Assembly (NCBI GenBank): GCA_010672585.1
Contig: JAAHGF010000009.1
Span: forward strand, 62,001 to 126,000
Source of the DNA: Okeania sp. SIO1I7
GTDB taxonomy: Bacteria > Cyanobacteriota > Cyanobacteriia > Cyanobacteriales > Microcoleaceae
DNA length: 64,000 nucleotides
Reading direction: 5' to 3'
How positions within the stretch are numbered: position 1 is the stretch's first letter; each line of letters opens with the position of its first letter. Position numbers and translations under genes: made by a program. Below are positions 29,624-38,653 of the stretch, in pieces. The notes beneath the pieces are model-generated. The model saw only the letters and a program-made list of their open reading frames with translations. It made no database searches and had not been told where the DNA came from.

Positions 29624-30415
29624 ATGACAAATATATCCATTCAATCAGATCCACCACTTTCAGCAGAGCAAACTTTGCCCACCATGTACGACCTACCAAG
29701 TGAAAATCAGGAGGAACCAGGTTTGCCAGACGAATTTCACTACTTGCAACCAGAATTGTTGCGCCAAACTTTTCAACCTCACAACTGGTATCCCAATTTA
29801 TTATTCTGTGGCAGCGATATGAATCTCTACTACGATGTCAAGCATCCCAGTTGGTATAAAAGACCAGATTGGTTTGGGGTAGTCGGAGTGCCCAGGTTAT
29901 ACGAAGAGCGAGATATGCGTTTGAGCTATGTAGTTTGGCAAGAAGGAGTTAACCCTTTAGTGGTAGTGGAGTTGTTATCTCCAGGGACTGAAGATGAAGA
30001 TTTAGGACAGAAAGTGCGAAATCTGGGAAAACCTGCTACGAAGTGGGAAGTTTACGAGCAAATTCTACGAGTTCCTTATTATGTGACTTTCAGTCGCTAT
30101 ACCAATGAAATGCAGGGGTTTCATTTAGTAGGCGATCGCTACCAAACAGCAGAGTTGACTAATGGACGTTTGTTAATTCCTAGTATTGAACTCAGTCTGG
30201 GTTTATGGCAGGGGAGTTACAGTAATATAGAGCGACTCTGGTTGCGCTGGATGAGTGTGGAAGGAGATTTGATTCCAACCCCAGAAGAGGAAGCAGTCAC
30301 AGCTCAACAACGGGCTACCGATGCTGAGGAACGGGCTACCAATGCCGAGGAAAGGGCCGATCGCTTGGCTGCGAAACTACGAGAGTTAGGTATTGACCCT
30401 GATGAGTTGAGTTAA
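29624..30415 (+). CDS. Uma2-family protein with C-terminal coiled coil
   Basis: 263 residues. The Uma2/DUF820 core (about 40-200) has a predicted PD-(D/E)XK fold: KRPDWFGVVGVPR supplies the Asp and PLVVVELLSPGTEDEDLG the Glu. Residues 225-255 form a heptad-rich coiled coil (QQRATDAEERATNAEERA) common in this Uma2 subgroup, suggesting oligomerisation. It is longer and only distantly related to the two copies at 3.3-4.6 kb. Start ATG 29624. Confidence 0.9.
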   Translation: MTNISIQSDPPLSAEQTLPTMYDLPSENQEEPGLPDEFHYLQPELLRQTFQPHNWYPNLLFCGSDMNLYYDVKHPSWYKRPDWFGVVGVPRLYEERDMRLSYVVWQEGVNPLVVVELLSPGTEDEDLGQKVRNLGKPATKWEVYEQILRVPYYVTFSRYTNEMQGFHLVGDRYQTAELTNGRLLIPSIELSLGLWQGSYSNIERLWLRWMSVEGDLIPTPEEEAVTAQQRATDAEERATNAEERADRLAAKLRELGIDPDELS

Positions 30416-30439
30416 ATAGTTTGAGGTAAATATTTTGTT

Positions 30440-30600
30440 GTAGTGGACTGACACATCTAAAATGGTGCATTAGGAACGTCAGCAAAAAGTGACTATTGCC
30501 TAGAAAGAGCGATCGTTAAAAATCAACGGCCTAAAACAGGCGATCGCTAAAAATTAACAGCCAAAAACAGACGTTCTGTATGGACACAGCTAAAATAGTG
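30440..30600. repeat. Degenerate TAGTGGACTGACACAT repeat
   Basis: Begins TAGTGGACTGACACATCTAAAATGG and ends in a degraded inverted copy (GGACACAGCTAAAATAGTG). Related elements are at 38177 and 53883-54049. It contains HIP1 sites. Confidence 0.5.
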
Positions 30601-30638
30601 TAGTGCAATAAAATACTCAGGAATGGAGGAAAATAATT

Positions 30639-31123
30639 ATGGGAAGATGATGCCAGAGTTAAGCTCAAACATCTTTATCCGGTTTTTGAAACTGCCTAAT
30701 ACCCACTTTTATTATAACTGATTATCCGAACATAATATTACACCTACGGAAAATTTACATTTACGAGGTTTACTTTGTGAATATAGTCCTGATGAAATTG
30801 CGGATAAATTAGGTAAAAGTGCTAAGGGTGTGGGTGTCGATCTCTGTAATACTCTCTACAAATATGTCAAAGTTCTTGTGGAACCAAGTAATGGAAAAGT
30901 TGATAACTGGAGAAATATTTGTGAATGGTTGGATACTGCTGGATATAAAAGCGATATACCTCTAGAAGCAGAGTTGGATGATTATTTGTCAGCGAAAATT
31001 TTAATTAAAAAAGCTAACTTTAAGGTTGATAAAAATCAAATAATAGTTGATGTCAACCTGCGAATAGTTGCTACATCTCCCACTGAATTTTCCACAATAA
31101 AAGTTGAAGATGAAGAAGAATAG
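30639..31123 (+). pseudogene. Broken helix-turn-helix protein of the vMAP-associated type
   Basis: A good start context (GGAGG, then ATG at 30639) runs into a stop after three codons. A second frame from ATG 30647 is stopped at 30719, and the conserved part continues in that frame: ITPTENLHLRGLL, EYSPDEIADKLGKS, LYKYVKVL, NWRNICEWLDTAGY. This resembles the N-terminal helix-turn-helix domain of cyanobacterial vMAP/NTPase-type proteins. A shorter protein could start at GTG 30830 (97 residues, ending 31123) but would lack half of the helix-turn-helix. I read it as decayed. Confidence 0.6.
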
Positions 31124-31452
31124 AATTTTCAATAATTTAGAATTTAGAATTTAGAATTTAGAATTTAGAATTACCTCTCCTTGAAAAGAAGAGGATTGGG
31201 TTAAAAGGAATTTTTTTCTTCTCTTGGTCGATTGGATATGGCGAGGAGACCTCGCCATCCCATCCTAACGGAATGCTCCGCAAACGACCGCTTTTTCTCC
31301 ATGAATGGAGAGGCTTTATACCTTAATTTTTCGGTCAAAAACTTTTTACCAGGGCAAAATTCTATAGTAGCGATCGCCTACTTTATTCTAGAGTGAGCAA
31401 ATATTGAGTCAGACTCGTCCAACATCAACTAACATTTGCCCACCCTACCTTA
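31124..31452. repeat. TTTAGAA tandem repeat plus GGAGACCTC hairpin element
   Basis: A short tandem array of AATTTAGAATTTAG (31133-31172) leads into the dispersed element (ACCTCTCCTTGAAAAG, TTGGTCGATTGG, GGCGAGGAGACCTCGCC, GGAGAGGCTTTA, TTTTTCGGTC). A REP (CGGAATGCTCCGCAAACG) has inserted in its middle. Confidence 0.7.
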
Positions 31453-34400
31453 CTAAATATCCAAGTCAGTAATATTCAATTTGGGTCCATAAGTTTCAAT
31501 AAACTCACGCCGAGGAGCAACCCGATCGCCCATCAACACGGTAAATATCCGATCCGCTTCCGCAGCATCTTCAATTTCTACTTGCTTCAAAGTCCGAGTT
31601 TCTGGGTTCATTGTCGTATCCCAAAGTTGTGCTGGCATCATTTCACCGAGACCTTTAAACCGTTGGATACTATAGTTAGCATTAGCAGGAAACTCATTTT
31701 GAACCAGTTGGTTGAGTTCGCGATCGCTATAACAATAGTAATGATTTCTACCACGCTCCACTTTATATAAAGGAGGGCAAGCAATATATACATAACCCTG
31801 GTCTACCAACGCTCGTTTATATCGGTAGAAAAATGTTAATAACAACGTGCGGATGTGGGCACCATCAACATCTGCATCAGTCATAATAATTACCTTATGA
31901 TAGCGTAGTTGAGCAACATCAAACTCATCACCTTTGATACCCAGACCTAAAGCTGTAATCATTGATTGAATTTCATTATTTTTGTAGATCCTAGCATCAT
32001 CCGTTTTTTCAATGTTGATGATTTTACCCCGCAACGGTAATATCGCTTGGAAACGGCGATCGCGACCTTGTTTGGCACTATTATGCACAAAAACTCCACT
32101 AGCTAAAGCAAAGTTATGAGTATTAGGAACTTCAATATCGTAAACATCCCGTCGCTCTTCCAGAGGTTCAATAGAAACAACCCGATGATTATAGTTACGA
32201 ATGGCATCCCGCGCCAAAAATTCGTCTCCTCCAAAGTAGCGGTCGCAGAAAGTCTCAAACTTCAACATCGACTTATCCTTCTCGCGACGACGATAAATAT
32301 CATACAAATCCAAATCTATGAAACGAGAACTCTGGTAAACCTTATGCAACGCCTCAAGAGTCTTGCGATAGTAAGTTTTATTTAACGCCTCGCGACGCTT
32401 GGCACGAAATTCAGGAGTCCACTGTTCCTTAGTTTTTTGCCGTCGCCACTCCAACAAATCTTCATCTTGCCATTGCTGTTTTGCTACTTCAGAAGCTGCT
32501 TTCCGTGCTTCTGGGTTATTAGCAAAATAATCCCGCACTTGTTCTGCTCGAGCTTGACAATTCTCAGCTTTACTCCAATATTCCTGCTGTGCTTTCATTA
32601 ACTGTTCGCGATTTTCTTCACGATACTCTTCATTGCTATCATAAAACTCGCGCCATTTCTGAACCATAAAAGCTTTATATTCATCAACTTCCCATTGTGC
32701 TTTAGCTTGTTGTGATAAAATTTCTCGCGTCTCAGGTTCCTGCATTCGTTCCTTCATCTTCGCCCGAAATTCATCAGTTGTATGAGCTTGACGACTTTTT
32801 TCTTTGACATCAGGACGATGCAAAGTGAATTCAAGATGTTCCCTGTGTAATGCCAAGTGATCCTCTGCTGGAAGTCGTTGAATATTGGTAGGATTATTAT
32901 TGAGTTTATTAAAATCAACATGATGACGATGGTTGCCATCTCCTGACTTATATACTCCTGCATTCAAATTATAAAAGTCTGCCAACAAATGAGTATAAAT
33001 CCAACTTTCTTTTTTAGGATTCCAGACCATTTCATAACCATCTAATCCCCAACCATTTTTTTTCTTTTGAGATAACTTTCGATACAGAGGCATCAAAGCA
33101 TCATTTGGTGTTAATAAAGCTGCTGGTTTATAACTACCATCTCTGAGCATAAAAGGATGGTCTGGAGTACAAATTAGAGTTTCATCATTATCCAAAACTA
33201 TCTTAATAACTCTGGCATTTTGCTTCGTCATTCTCGCATTAATTATCCTTTCAATTGCCACATATCCCTTCTCATTAATTGTGTAACAAAAATGTTCTTT
33301 ACCCTCAGCTTGTTCAGCGACTATTTCTCCAAAGCTGAGGTTACGTCCATCAGCTAAAGCAATTTGTTGATTTTTTAGCCAACAGCCCCCGGCGCTGTCG
33401 CCCTCGACCAGGTATATCTCGGATTCTTCAGGGTTTTTAGTACTGCAATCGGCTAGTTTTCCTGGTAATGGAGAAGATTCTAAAACTGATTTTCTCCTAA
33501 CTAAATCCCTCGCTCGACGAGCTGCTTCTGCTGCTTTAAAAGCTTGAATAGCTTTCTCCAAAACTGCATCAGCAATTTGAGGATTAAACTCTAAATATTC
33601 AGTTAAAACTTCTCCTACCAAAGAGTCAACAATACCTCTAACTTCAGTATTGCCCAACTTAGTCTTTGTTTGACCTTCAAATTCTGGTTCAGGAACCTTT
33701 ACAGAAATAACTGCCGTCAAACCTTCCCGGACATTTTCACCACCCAAATTAGAATCACTTTCTTTGAGTTTATTCCGCTTACGAGCAATACCATTCATAG
33801 TTCTGGTTAAAACAGTTTTCAACCCCTCCAAATGAGTACCACCATCAATAGTCCGAATATTATTGGCAAAACCGAGAACATTATCACTAAAAGCATCCAC
33901 ACACCATTGCAAAGCTACTTCCACTTGTACATCATTCTTTTCCCCTTGTACAAAAATCACCTCTTCATGCAAAGGTTGCTTTTCCCGGTTCATATAGACA
34001 ACATATTCCTTGATACCACCCTCATAACAATAAGATTCAACTCGTGGTTCATCACTTTTGATTAATTCTAGGCGGTGGTCTGTAATCGTAATCTTGACAC
34101 CTGCATTCAAATATGCTAGTTCTCGCAGACGACCAACAACAGTACTGTAGTCAAACTCTATACCTGTAGTAAAAATTTGTTCATCGGGGAGAAAATGTAC
34201 TGATGTACCCGTCCGCTTTTCTTTATTAGACTTAGATTTCAGGTTACCAGTAGGTTTGCCACGCTCATAACCTTGGATATGTGTCTTTTTATCCCGCCAA
34301 ACCGTTACCTCTACCCACTCTGACAGAGCATTGACCACAGAAACCCCCACTCCGTGTAATCCCCCAGAAACTTTATAACCACCACCACCAAATTTACCTC

Positions 34401-34701
34401 CAGCGTGGAGAACAGTCATAACTGTTTCTAAAGCTGACTTACCTGTTTTAGAATGGGTATCCACCGGAATTCCCCGGCCATCATCTGTCACTCTCACAGA
34501 ACCATCTTCATTCAGATCGACTTCGATGTGGGTGCAATAACCAGCTAGCGCCTCATCGATAGAGTTATCGACAACTTCGTAGATTAGATGATGTAGTCCA
34601 CGAGGCCCTGTGGTACCAATGTACATTCCTGGTCGCTTGCGTACCGCTTCGAGACCTTCGAGAACTTGTATTTGTTCAGCGCCATAATCGCTGCTGGCCA
34701 T
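31453..34701 (-). CDS. gyrB: DNA gyrase subunit B precursor with intein
   Basis: 1082-residue precursor: ATPase subunit of the type II topoisomerase that introduces negative supercoils. GHKL ATPase motifs are EVVDNSIDEALAG, DDGRGIPV and GGGYKVSGGLHGVG; TOPRIM motifs are EGDSAGG and MTDADVDGAHIRTLLL. After removing the 435-residue intein (precursor residues 440-874) the host is about 647 residues, normal for cyanobacteria. The ATG at 34699-34701 (MASSDYGAEQIQVLEG) is chosen over an upstream in-frame start at 34746 because AGGAGGG (34710-34716) lies at the right distance. The intein must be spliced out because it divides the TOPRIM domain. Confidence 0.97.
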   Translation of the reverse strand: MASSDYGAEQIQVLEGLEAVRKRPGMYIGTTGPRGLHHLIYEVVDNSIDEALAGYCTHIEVDLNEDGSVRVTDDGRGIPVDTHSKTGKSALETVMTVLHAGGKFGGGGYKVSGGLHGVGVSVVNALSEWVEVTVWRDKKTHIQGYERGKPTGNLKSKSNKEKRTGTSVHFLPDEQIFTTGIEFDYSTVVGRLRELAYLNAGVKITITDHRLELIKSDEPRVESYCYEGGIKEYVVYMNREKQPLHEEVIFVQGEKNDVQVEVALQWCVDAFSDNVLGFANNIRTIDGGTHLEGLKTVLTRTMNGIARKRNKLKESDSNLGGENVREGLTAVISVKVPEPEFEGQTKTKLGNTEVRGIVDSLVGEVLTEYLEFNPQIADAVLEKAIQAFKAAEAARRARDLVRRKSVLESSPLPGKLADCSTKNPEESEIYLVEGDSAGGCWLKNQQIALADGRNLSFGEIVAEQAEGKEHFCYTINEKGYVAIERIINARMTKQNARVIKIVLDNDETLICTPDHPFMLRDGSYKPAALLTPNDALMPLYRKLSQKKKNGWGLDGYEMVWNPKKESWIYTHLLADFYNLNAGVYKSGDGNHRHHVDFNKLNNNPTNIQRLPAEDHLALHREHLEFTLHRPDVKEKSRQAHTTDEFRAKMKERMQEPETREILSQQAKAQWEVDEYKAFMVQKWREFYDSNEEYREENREQLMKAQQEYWSKAENCQARAEQVRDYFANNPEARKAASEVAKQQWQDEDLLEWRRQKTKEQWTPEFRAKRREALNKTYYRKTLEALHKVYQSSRFIDLDLYDIYRRREKDKSMLKFETFCDRYFGGDEFLARDAIRNYNHRVVSIEPLEERRDVYDIEVPNTHNFALASGVFVHNSAKQGRDRRFQAILPLRGKIINIEKTDDARIYKNNEIQSMITALGLGIKGDEFDVAQLRYHKVIIMTDADVDGAHIRTLLLTFFYRYKRALVDQGYVYIACPPLYKVERGRNHYYCYSDRELNQLVQNEFPANANYSIQRFKGLGEMMPAQLWDTTMNPETRTLKQVEIEDAAEADRIFTVLMGDRVAPRREFIETYGPKLNITDLDI
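32080..33384 (-). other. GyrB intein with HNH-type homing endonuclease region
   Basis: 435 residues inserted after EGDSAGG and before SAKQGRDR, the site used by the Synechocystis GyrB intein. Block A begins with Cys1 (CWLKNQQIALADGR), block B has ICTPDHPFM, block F is DVYDIEVPNTHNFALASG and block G is VFVHN followed by Ser+1, so all splice residues are present. The centre has an HNH-like core (NHRHHVDFNKLNNNPTNIQR) and then about 200 residues of charged modular repeats (REALNKTY, RQAHTTDEF, RKAASEVAKQQW) resembling NUMOD DNA-binding motifs. It is therefore a full-length, possibly still mobile intein. Confidence 0.93.
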
Positions 34702-35000
34702 AGCAATATCCCTCCTAATACTGGCTTTAATCGCAACTTTTGTCAAAAAATGATAAAGTTCTACTAAATTATAACATAAAAGCCTTAAATGCGACTCTAG
34801 GGTATTTTGATGATAAATTTATTTAGGGGATATACCTATTATTTTAGCTATTTGTCAAAAAATATGAGTCATAAGTCAAAATTATTGGAGGCCATATGAT
34901 GATTGGTTGAATAATTAATAATGGGAACATAGGAAGAAGTAGTGAAGTGGTATGAAACTTTCCTATATGGAGATTTTTTTGATAACTCAATTATCTGAAC

Positions 35001-35912
35001 ATGATGTTAATTACTATTTGTGGGCCTACTGCTACAGGTAAATCTGGATTAGCCTTGGATTTAGCCCAGAGATTAAGAGCGGCGATTATTAGTGCAGATT
35101 CTCGTCAAGTGTATAAATATTTTAACATTGGAACGGCAAAACCAACTACAATAGAATGGGAATTAGTACCTCATTACTTAGTAGATATTTGTGAACCCAC
35201 GGAGATTTTAACTCTAGCAGAATACCAGGAACAGGCACAAGATTTAATTAGTAAAACTGATGCGGCATCGCCGAGTTTATTAGTAGGGGGTACGGGTCTA
35301 TATATTAAGGCAGTAGTTAAAGGTTTAAATATTCCTAGAGTTGGACCTAATGAAAAGTTGCGATCGCAGTTAGCAGATTTAGGTCAAAAACAATGTTACA
35401 AAATGTTACAGCAAATTGATGGGATTGCTGCTGAAAAAATTCACCCTAATGATGCGACACGAACGTTGCGAGCATTGGAAGTTTTTTATGTGAGTGGGAA
35501 ACCCATTTCTCAACAGCAGGGAGAAAACCCACCAAATTATCCTATTTTGCAAATAGGATTGGATTGTGATGTGGAAGTTTTGGGCGATCGTATTCGTCAT
35601 CGGACTAATAAAATGGTGGAAGTTGGGTTAGTGGAGGAAGTAAAATTTTTGTGTGAAAAGTATGGTGCGGAGTTACCATTGTTAGATACATTAGGCTATG
35701 CAGAGATGAAACAATATTTGGCAGGAGACATTAGTTTAACTGAGGCAATAGATGCAACAGTTTTACATACTCGTCAGTTTGCCAAGCGACAACGAACTTG
35801 GTTTCGAGCATATCCAGAAATTAAATGGTTTGATACAGCAGCAACAGGTCTATTAGATAAAGTTTGGGAGCGAGTGGAGGAGTTTATATCATCTCCGGTT
35901 GAATACTTATAG
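35001..35912 (+). CDS. miaA: tRNA dimethylallyltransferase
   Basis: 303 residues. Transfers a dimethylallyl group to A37 of tRNAs reading UNN codons, the first step of ms2i6A formation. Signatures: P-loop CGPTATGKSGLALDLA, SADSRQVYK, DICEPTE, GGTGLYIKAVVKGL, and the C-terminal RQFAKRQRTWFR that binds tRNA. Divergent from gyrB, with 299 bp between starts. Starts ATG-ATG at 35001. Confidence 0.97.
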   Translation: MMLITICGPTATGKSGLALDLAQRLRAAIISADSRQVYKYFNIGTAKPTTIEWELVPHYLVDICEPTEILTLAEYQEQAQDLISKTDAASPSLLVGGTGLYIKAVVKGLNIPRVGPNEKLRSQLADLGQKQCYKMLQQIDGIAAEKIHPNDATRTLRALEVFYVSGKPISQQQGENPPNYPILQIGLDCDVEVLGDRIRHRTNKMVEVGLVEEVKFLCEKYGAELPLLDTLGYAEMKQYLAGDISLTEAIDATVLHTRQFAKRQRTWFRAYPEIKWFDTAATGLLDKVWERVEEFISSPVEYL

Positions 35913-36345
35913 ATAAGGGAGTAGGGAGCGGGGAGATTAACGAAGTCAGAAGTCAGAAGCGAGTGTGTAATTCTGAGGTCTCCTCAGAATGTAAGATACA
36001 CTTCATTTCAGTCAGAAGTCAGAAGTTATATCATGTCCGTTGGTATCGGAGCGTGTATAAAGTTGGGGAAATATCTAGCGCCATATATATAAGGTTTTTC
36101 CTTCTCTTAAAGCTTCTTCCTTCTTCCTTCTTCCTTACCTTCTCTATACAATACCGATGCTACCGGACATGATATTAACCAACCCCTCGCCCCTCCCCCT
36201 CCCAGGAGGGGAAGTAGGGGATGCGTGAGCAACTCTCCAAAAATATTGCGCCTTAAAAGGCGGGGTTTTAGACCTTTATGATTTTGATAAAGAAGATAGT
36301 TTTTTTCATCACTACAGTAGTTTTGCTCTAGCAATAAGACAAGTA
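35913..36345. other. Spacer with hairpin, MITE and GC-rich repeat
   Basis: Includes AGTCAGAAGTCAGAAG microrepeats, a perfect hairpin ATTCTGAGG-TCT-CCTCAGAAT (35970-35990), the ATATCATGTCCG MITE (36027-36176) and a CCCCTCCCAGGAGGGG repeat (about 36185-36212). No gene. Confidence 0.6.
36027..36176. mobile_element. 150-bp MITE with ATATCATGTCCG ends
   Basis: TATATCATGTCCGTTGGTAT faces CGATGCTACCGGACATGATA; the outer 12 bp (36028-36039 and 36164-36175) are perfectly inverted. The interior carries TTCTTCC heptads. Family members: 38417-38563, 45543-45717, 54127-54306, 56919-57298, plus a solo end near 21990. Confidence 0.8.
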
Positions 36346-36601
36346 TTTGACATACTCCCGACGTTGCGCATAGCGCGACAACGCGGGATTCTTACATTAT
36401 GAAAAAAAATGACCGCTGTTTTAACAGAGGTGATGTCCTCCCCCTGTGTTGACGTTGATAATAACATGCATACGTATGCATGTTATTATCAACGTCAACA
36501 CAGGGGGAGGACATCACCTCTGTTAAAACAGCGGTCATTTTTTTTCATAATGTAAGAATCCCGCGTTGTCGCGCTATGCGCAACGTCGGGAGTATGTCAA
36601 A
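36346..36601. repeat. Perfect 256-bp palindrome with IS200/IS605-type ends
   Basis: Every position I checked from the centre (TAC|GTA at 36473/36474) outward pairs perfectly for 128 bases, with no spacer. The outer 46 bases of each arm (36346-36391 and 36556-36601) read GAATCCCGCG, a hairpin (CCCGCGTTG...CAACGTCGGG) and GGGAGTATGTCAAA outward, the layout of an IS200/IS605 right end. The palindrome ends two bases short of the permease stop codon. There is no open frame inside. Confidence 0.9.
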
Positions 36602-36602
36602 G

Positions 36603-37904
36603 TTATTCGTTAATCAATCTATGAATCAAACTATGCCAAATTAAACCGACTAAAATTAACCCTAAACCTACTAACCAAATTTGTTGCTCTACCCAAAAAG
36701 CTAAAAACAAACAAGCAGCTAAACCGACCCAACCTAACCACTTAGGATAAAGTCTTTCTTCAGGAGAAAGTTTCAGAGCAGCAAAATTAGTAATAGCATA
36801 ATAAATCAGAACATTAAAAGCACTAAAAGACCAAGTAGTCTTCACATCACCAATTAAAACCAAAAAAGCGATCGCTACTCCCACTACTATCACAGCTATA
36901 TAAGGAGTAGTTTGTTCGCTATTCAATCTAGCAATAACTTTCGGTACATCTCGCCGACGCCCCATTGCCAACAAAACCCTGGACAAACCCAAAATTAAAT
37001 TTAACAACACTCCCAACATTGCCGTAATAGCACCAACAGCAATTAACTTCGGAATCACAGGAACACCTAAACCTCCTACTCTAGCAATAACTTCCAGAGG
37101 CGCAGCTAAACTAACATCTGCTTGAGACAATTTATTAATCACTTCCTGACCAACTACCACAGTAACCACAGCGATCGACATATATAACAGACAAGTAACT
37201 ATCATAGTTAAAGCGATCGCTCTCGGAATAGTACGTCGTGGTTCCTTTACTTCCTCACCCAAAGTTGCAATACGACCGTAACCAGTATAAGCAACAAACA
37301 TTAAAGCAGTAGCTTGAAGCAAAGATGCTATAGGTTGATCTTCAGGAAAAAAAGGAGTTAAATTTTCCCCAGCAGACCATACTACTTGAGGCACCCCTGC
37401 CAAGATAAACACAACCAGAGAAAATAACGTTATCGAAACAATAATAATGTTAGTAAAATTAGAACGACGAATTCCGCTTAACACAACTATTGTTAATACA
37501 ACAACAGCAGTTAAAGCAGTCAACACCAACCAAGTTTGATTATTCACACCAAAAGCATTCAGCAAATAACCAGCAAAACCCAAAGCAGCAGTAGCAGCAG
37601 AAGCACTTTTCGCCAACAGAAACATCCACCCCGCAATAAAACCCAACCAATAATTCAGATATTTATAACCATATTCATAAGTACCGCCACTCACAGGATG
37701 ACTTGCTGCTAACTGAGCGCTATTAAAACCATTGCAGATAGCAACAACAGCACCTATTGCCACCGCAATAATTACCGATGGACCCGTAATACTAGCAGCA
37801 ATACCAATACTGACAAATACTCCCGTACCCACAATTGAGCCTAAACCCATGAGGGTAGCGCCGAACACACCAATTTCTCGTTGAAGTAGAGGCCGAGAGG
37901 TCAT
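36603..37904 (-). CDS. APC-family amino acid permease
   Basis: 433 residues, about 12 predicted transmembrane helices. The first helix carries the APC substrate-binding signature (GATLMGLGSIVGTGVFVSIGIAA); later FVAYTGYGRIATLGEEVKEPRRTIPRAIALT is the conserved TM6-7 segment. It is a secondary transporter in the plasma membrane, probably importing amino acids with H+ or Na+; specificity is unknown. Monocistronic, ATG start. The 256-bp palindrome abuts its stop codon. Confidence 0.92.
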   Translation of the reverse strand: MTSRPLLQREIGVFGATLMGLGSIVGTGVFVSIGIAASITGPSVIIAVAIGAVVAICNGFNSAQLAASHPVSGGTYEYGYKYLNYWLGFIAGWMFLLAKSASAATAALGFAGYLLNAFGVNNQTWLVLTALTAVVVLTIVVLSGIRRSNFTNIIIVSITLFSLVVFILAGVPQVVWSAGENLTPFFPEDQPIASLLQATALMFVAYTGYGRIATLGEEVKEPRRTIPRAIALTMIVTCLLYMSIAVVTVVVGQEVINKLSQADVSLAAPLEVIARVGGLGVPVIPKLIAVGAITAMLGVLLNLILGLSRVLLAMGRRRDVPKVIARLNSEQTTPYIAVIVVGVAIAFLVLIGDVKTTWSFSAFNVLIYYAITNFAALKLSPEERLYPKWLGWVGLAACLFLAFWVEQQIWLVGLGLILVGLIWHSLIHRLINE

Positions 37905-37987
37905 TAGATTTTTATCCTTAGTACACTTATCTTTTATAGTTTATAGTCGCTACGCTTACTTTGGTCATAGTAGGTGTGATATGAAAC

Positions 37988-38120
37988 AGGACTTATAGAA
38001 CCGGACATGATATTACGCAGAGACTCTACATATAGCGAGGGCGCCATTCGGAGCTTTGCGGAACGCAAATGCCATTCGCCCCTACAAATGGTGCTTTGAA
38101 AGTCAATTTGCGTAAGTCCT
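37988..38120. mobile_element. AGGACTTA MITE disrupted by a second repeat end
   Basis: The left end AGGACTTA is broken by GAACCGGACATGATATTA, an end of the other MITE family, before ACGCAGAGACT resumes; the right end TGCGTAAGTCCT is intact. It also carries the REP GGAGCTTTGCGGAACGCAAA. Confidence 0.65.
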
Positions 38121-38416
38121 GATGAAATACTAAAATTTTTGCTACAAATACTTAGGCTATTTCAAGGAGTCAGGAGCTAGTGGACCGACACACCTGAAGT
38201 GGTTCATTAGGGAGTAGGGGAGTAGGGGAGAAAGATTGCTGTTGGGTTGAGGGACGAAACCAAACCTACAGTTATTGCAGCATTTTAGATGTGGTAGTAG
38301 CGTGTCTAGCTTTAGAATGTGGATAAAGCAATTGCGGCAGAAGGCAGTAAATTCAATATTATCGGCCTGTGTTTACCCACAATTTTAGTCTAGACGAGCT
38401 ACTACATTAGGTACTA

Positions 38417-38563
38417 ACATCATGTCCGCTGGGGCGCGTTTGTGTAAACCCAAGAGTGAATATCTACAGGAAATTTAAGTTTTTTTCTTGCTCTTAAGTA
38501 TTCCTGCCAGATGAGCTGTTGCCTACCTTTGCCAGACAAGACCGATGCTACCGGACATGATAT
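38417..38563. mobile_element. 147-bp MITE with ATCATGTCCG ends
   Basis: ACATCATGTCCG (38417-38428) faces CGGACATGATAT (38552-38563), one mismatch. The interior is unlike the heptad-bearing members. Confidence 0.75.
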
Positions 38564-38601
38564 AAATTCTCGATATTTGTCAAACTACAAGTTGTCAAAC
38601 T

Positions 38602-38624
38602 AAAAGGCAGGCAAAATGCCTACC
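38602..38624 (-). terminator. Terminator-like hairpin downstream of ctaB
   Basis: Read on the minus strand: GGTAGGCA, a TTT loop, TGCCTGCC, then TTTTAG. The stem is eight pairs including one G-U. It lies about 30 bp past the ctaB stop; the short T-run makes it moderate. Confidence 0.5.
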
Positions 38625-38653
38625 TCAAACCAGATTTTATTGTTTAATTACAA

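Larger units (their letters stand above)
37905..38653. other. 749-bp repeat-rich spacer
   Basis: Holds an interrupted AGGACTTA MITE (37988-38120), a CTAGTGGACCGACACACC-type repeat starting at 38177, an ATATCATGTCCG-family MITE (38417-38563) and a hairpin beyond ctaB (38606-38624). No gene. Confidence 0.65.

Noticed and set aside
36346-36601. The palindrome as a replication origin or phage attachment site
   Set aside because: No DnaA boxes, integrase or tRNA lie nearby, and its ends fit IS200/IS605 right ends better.
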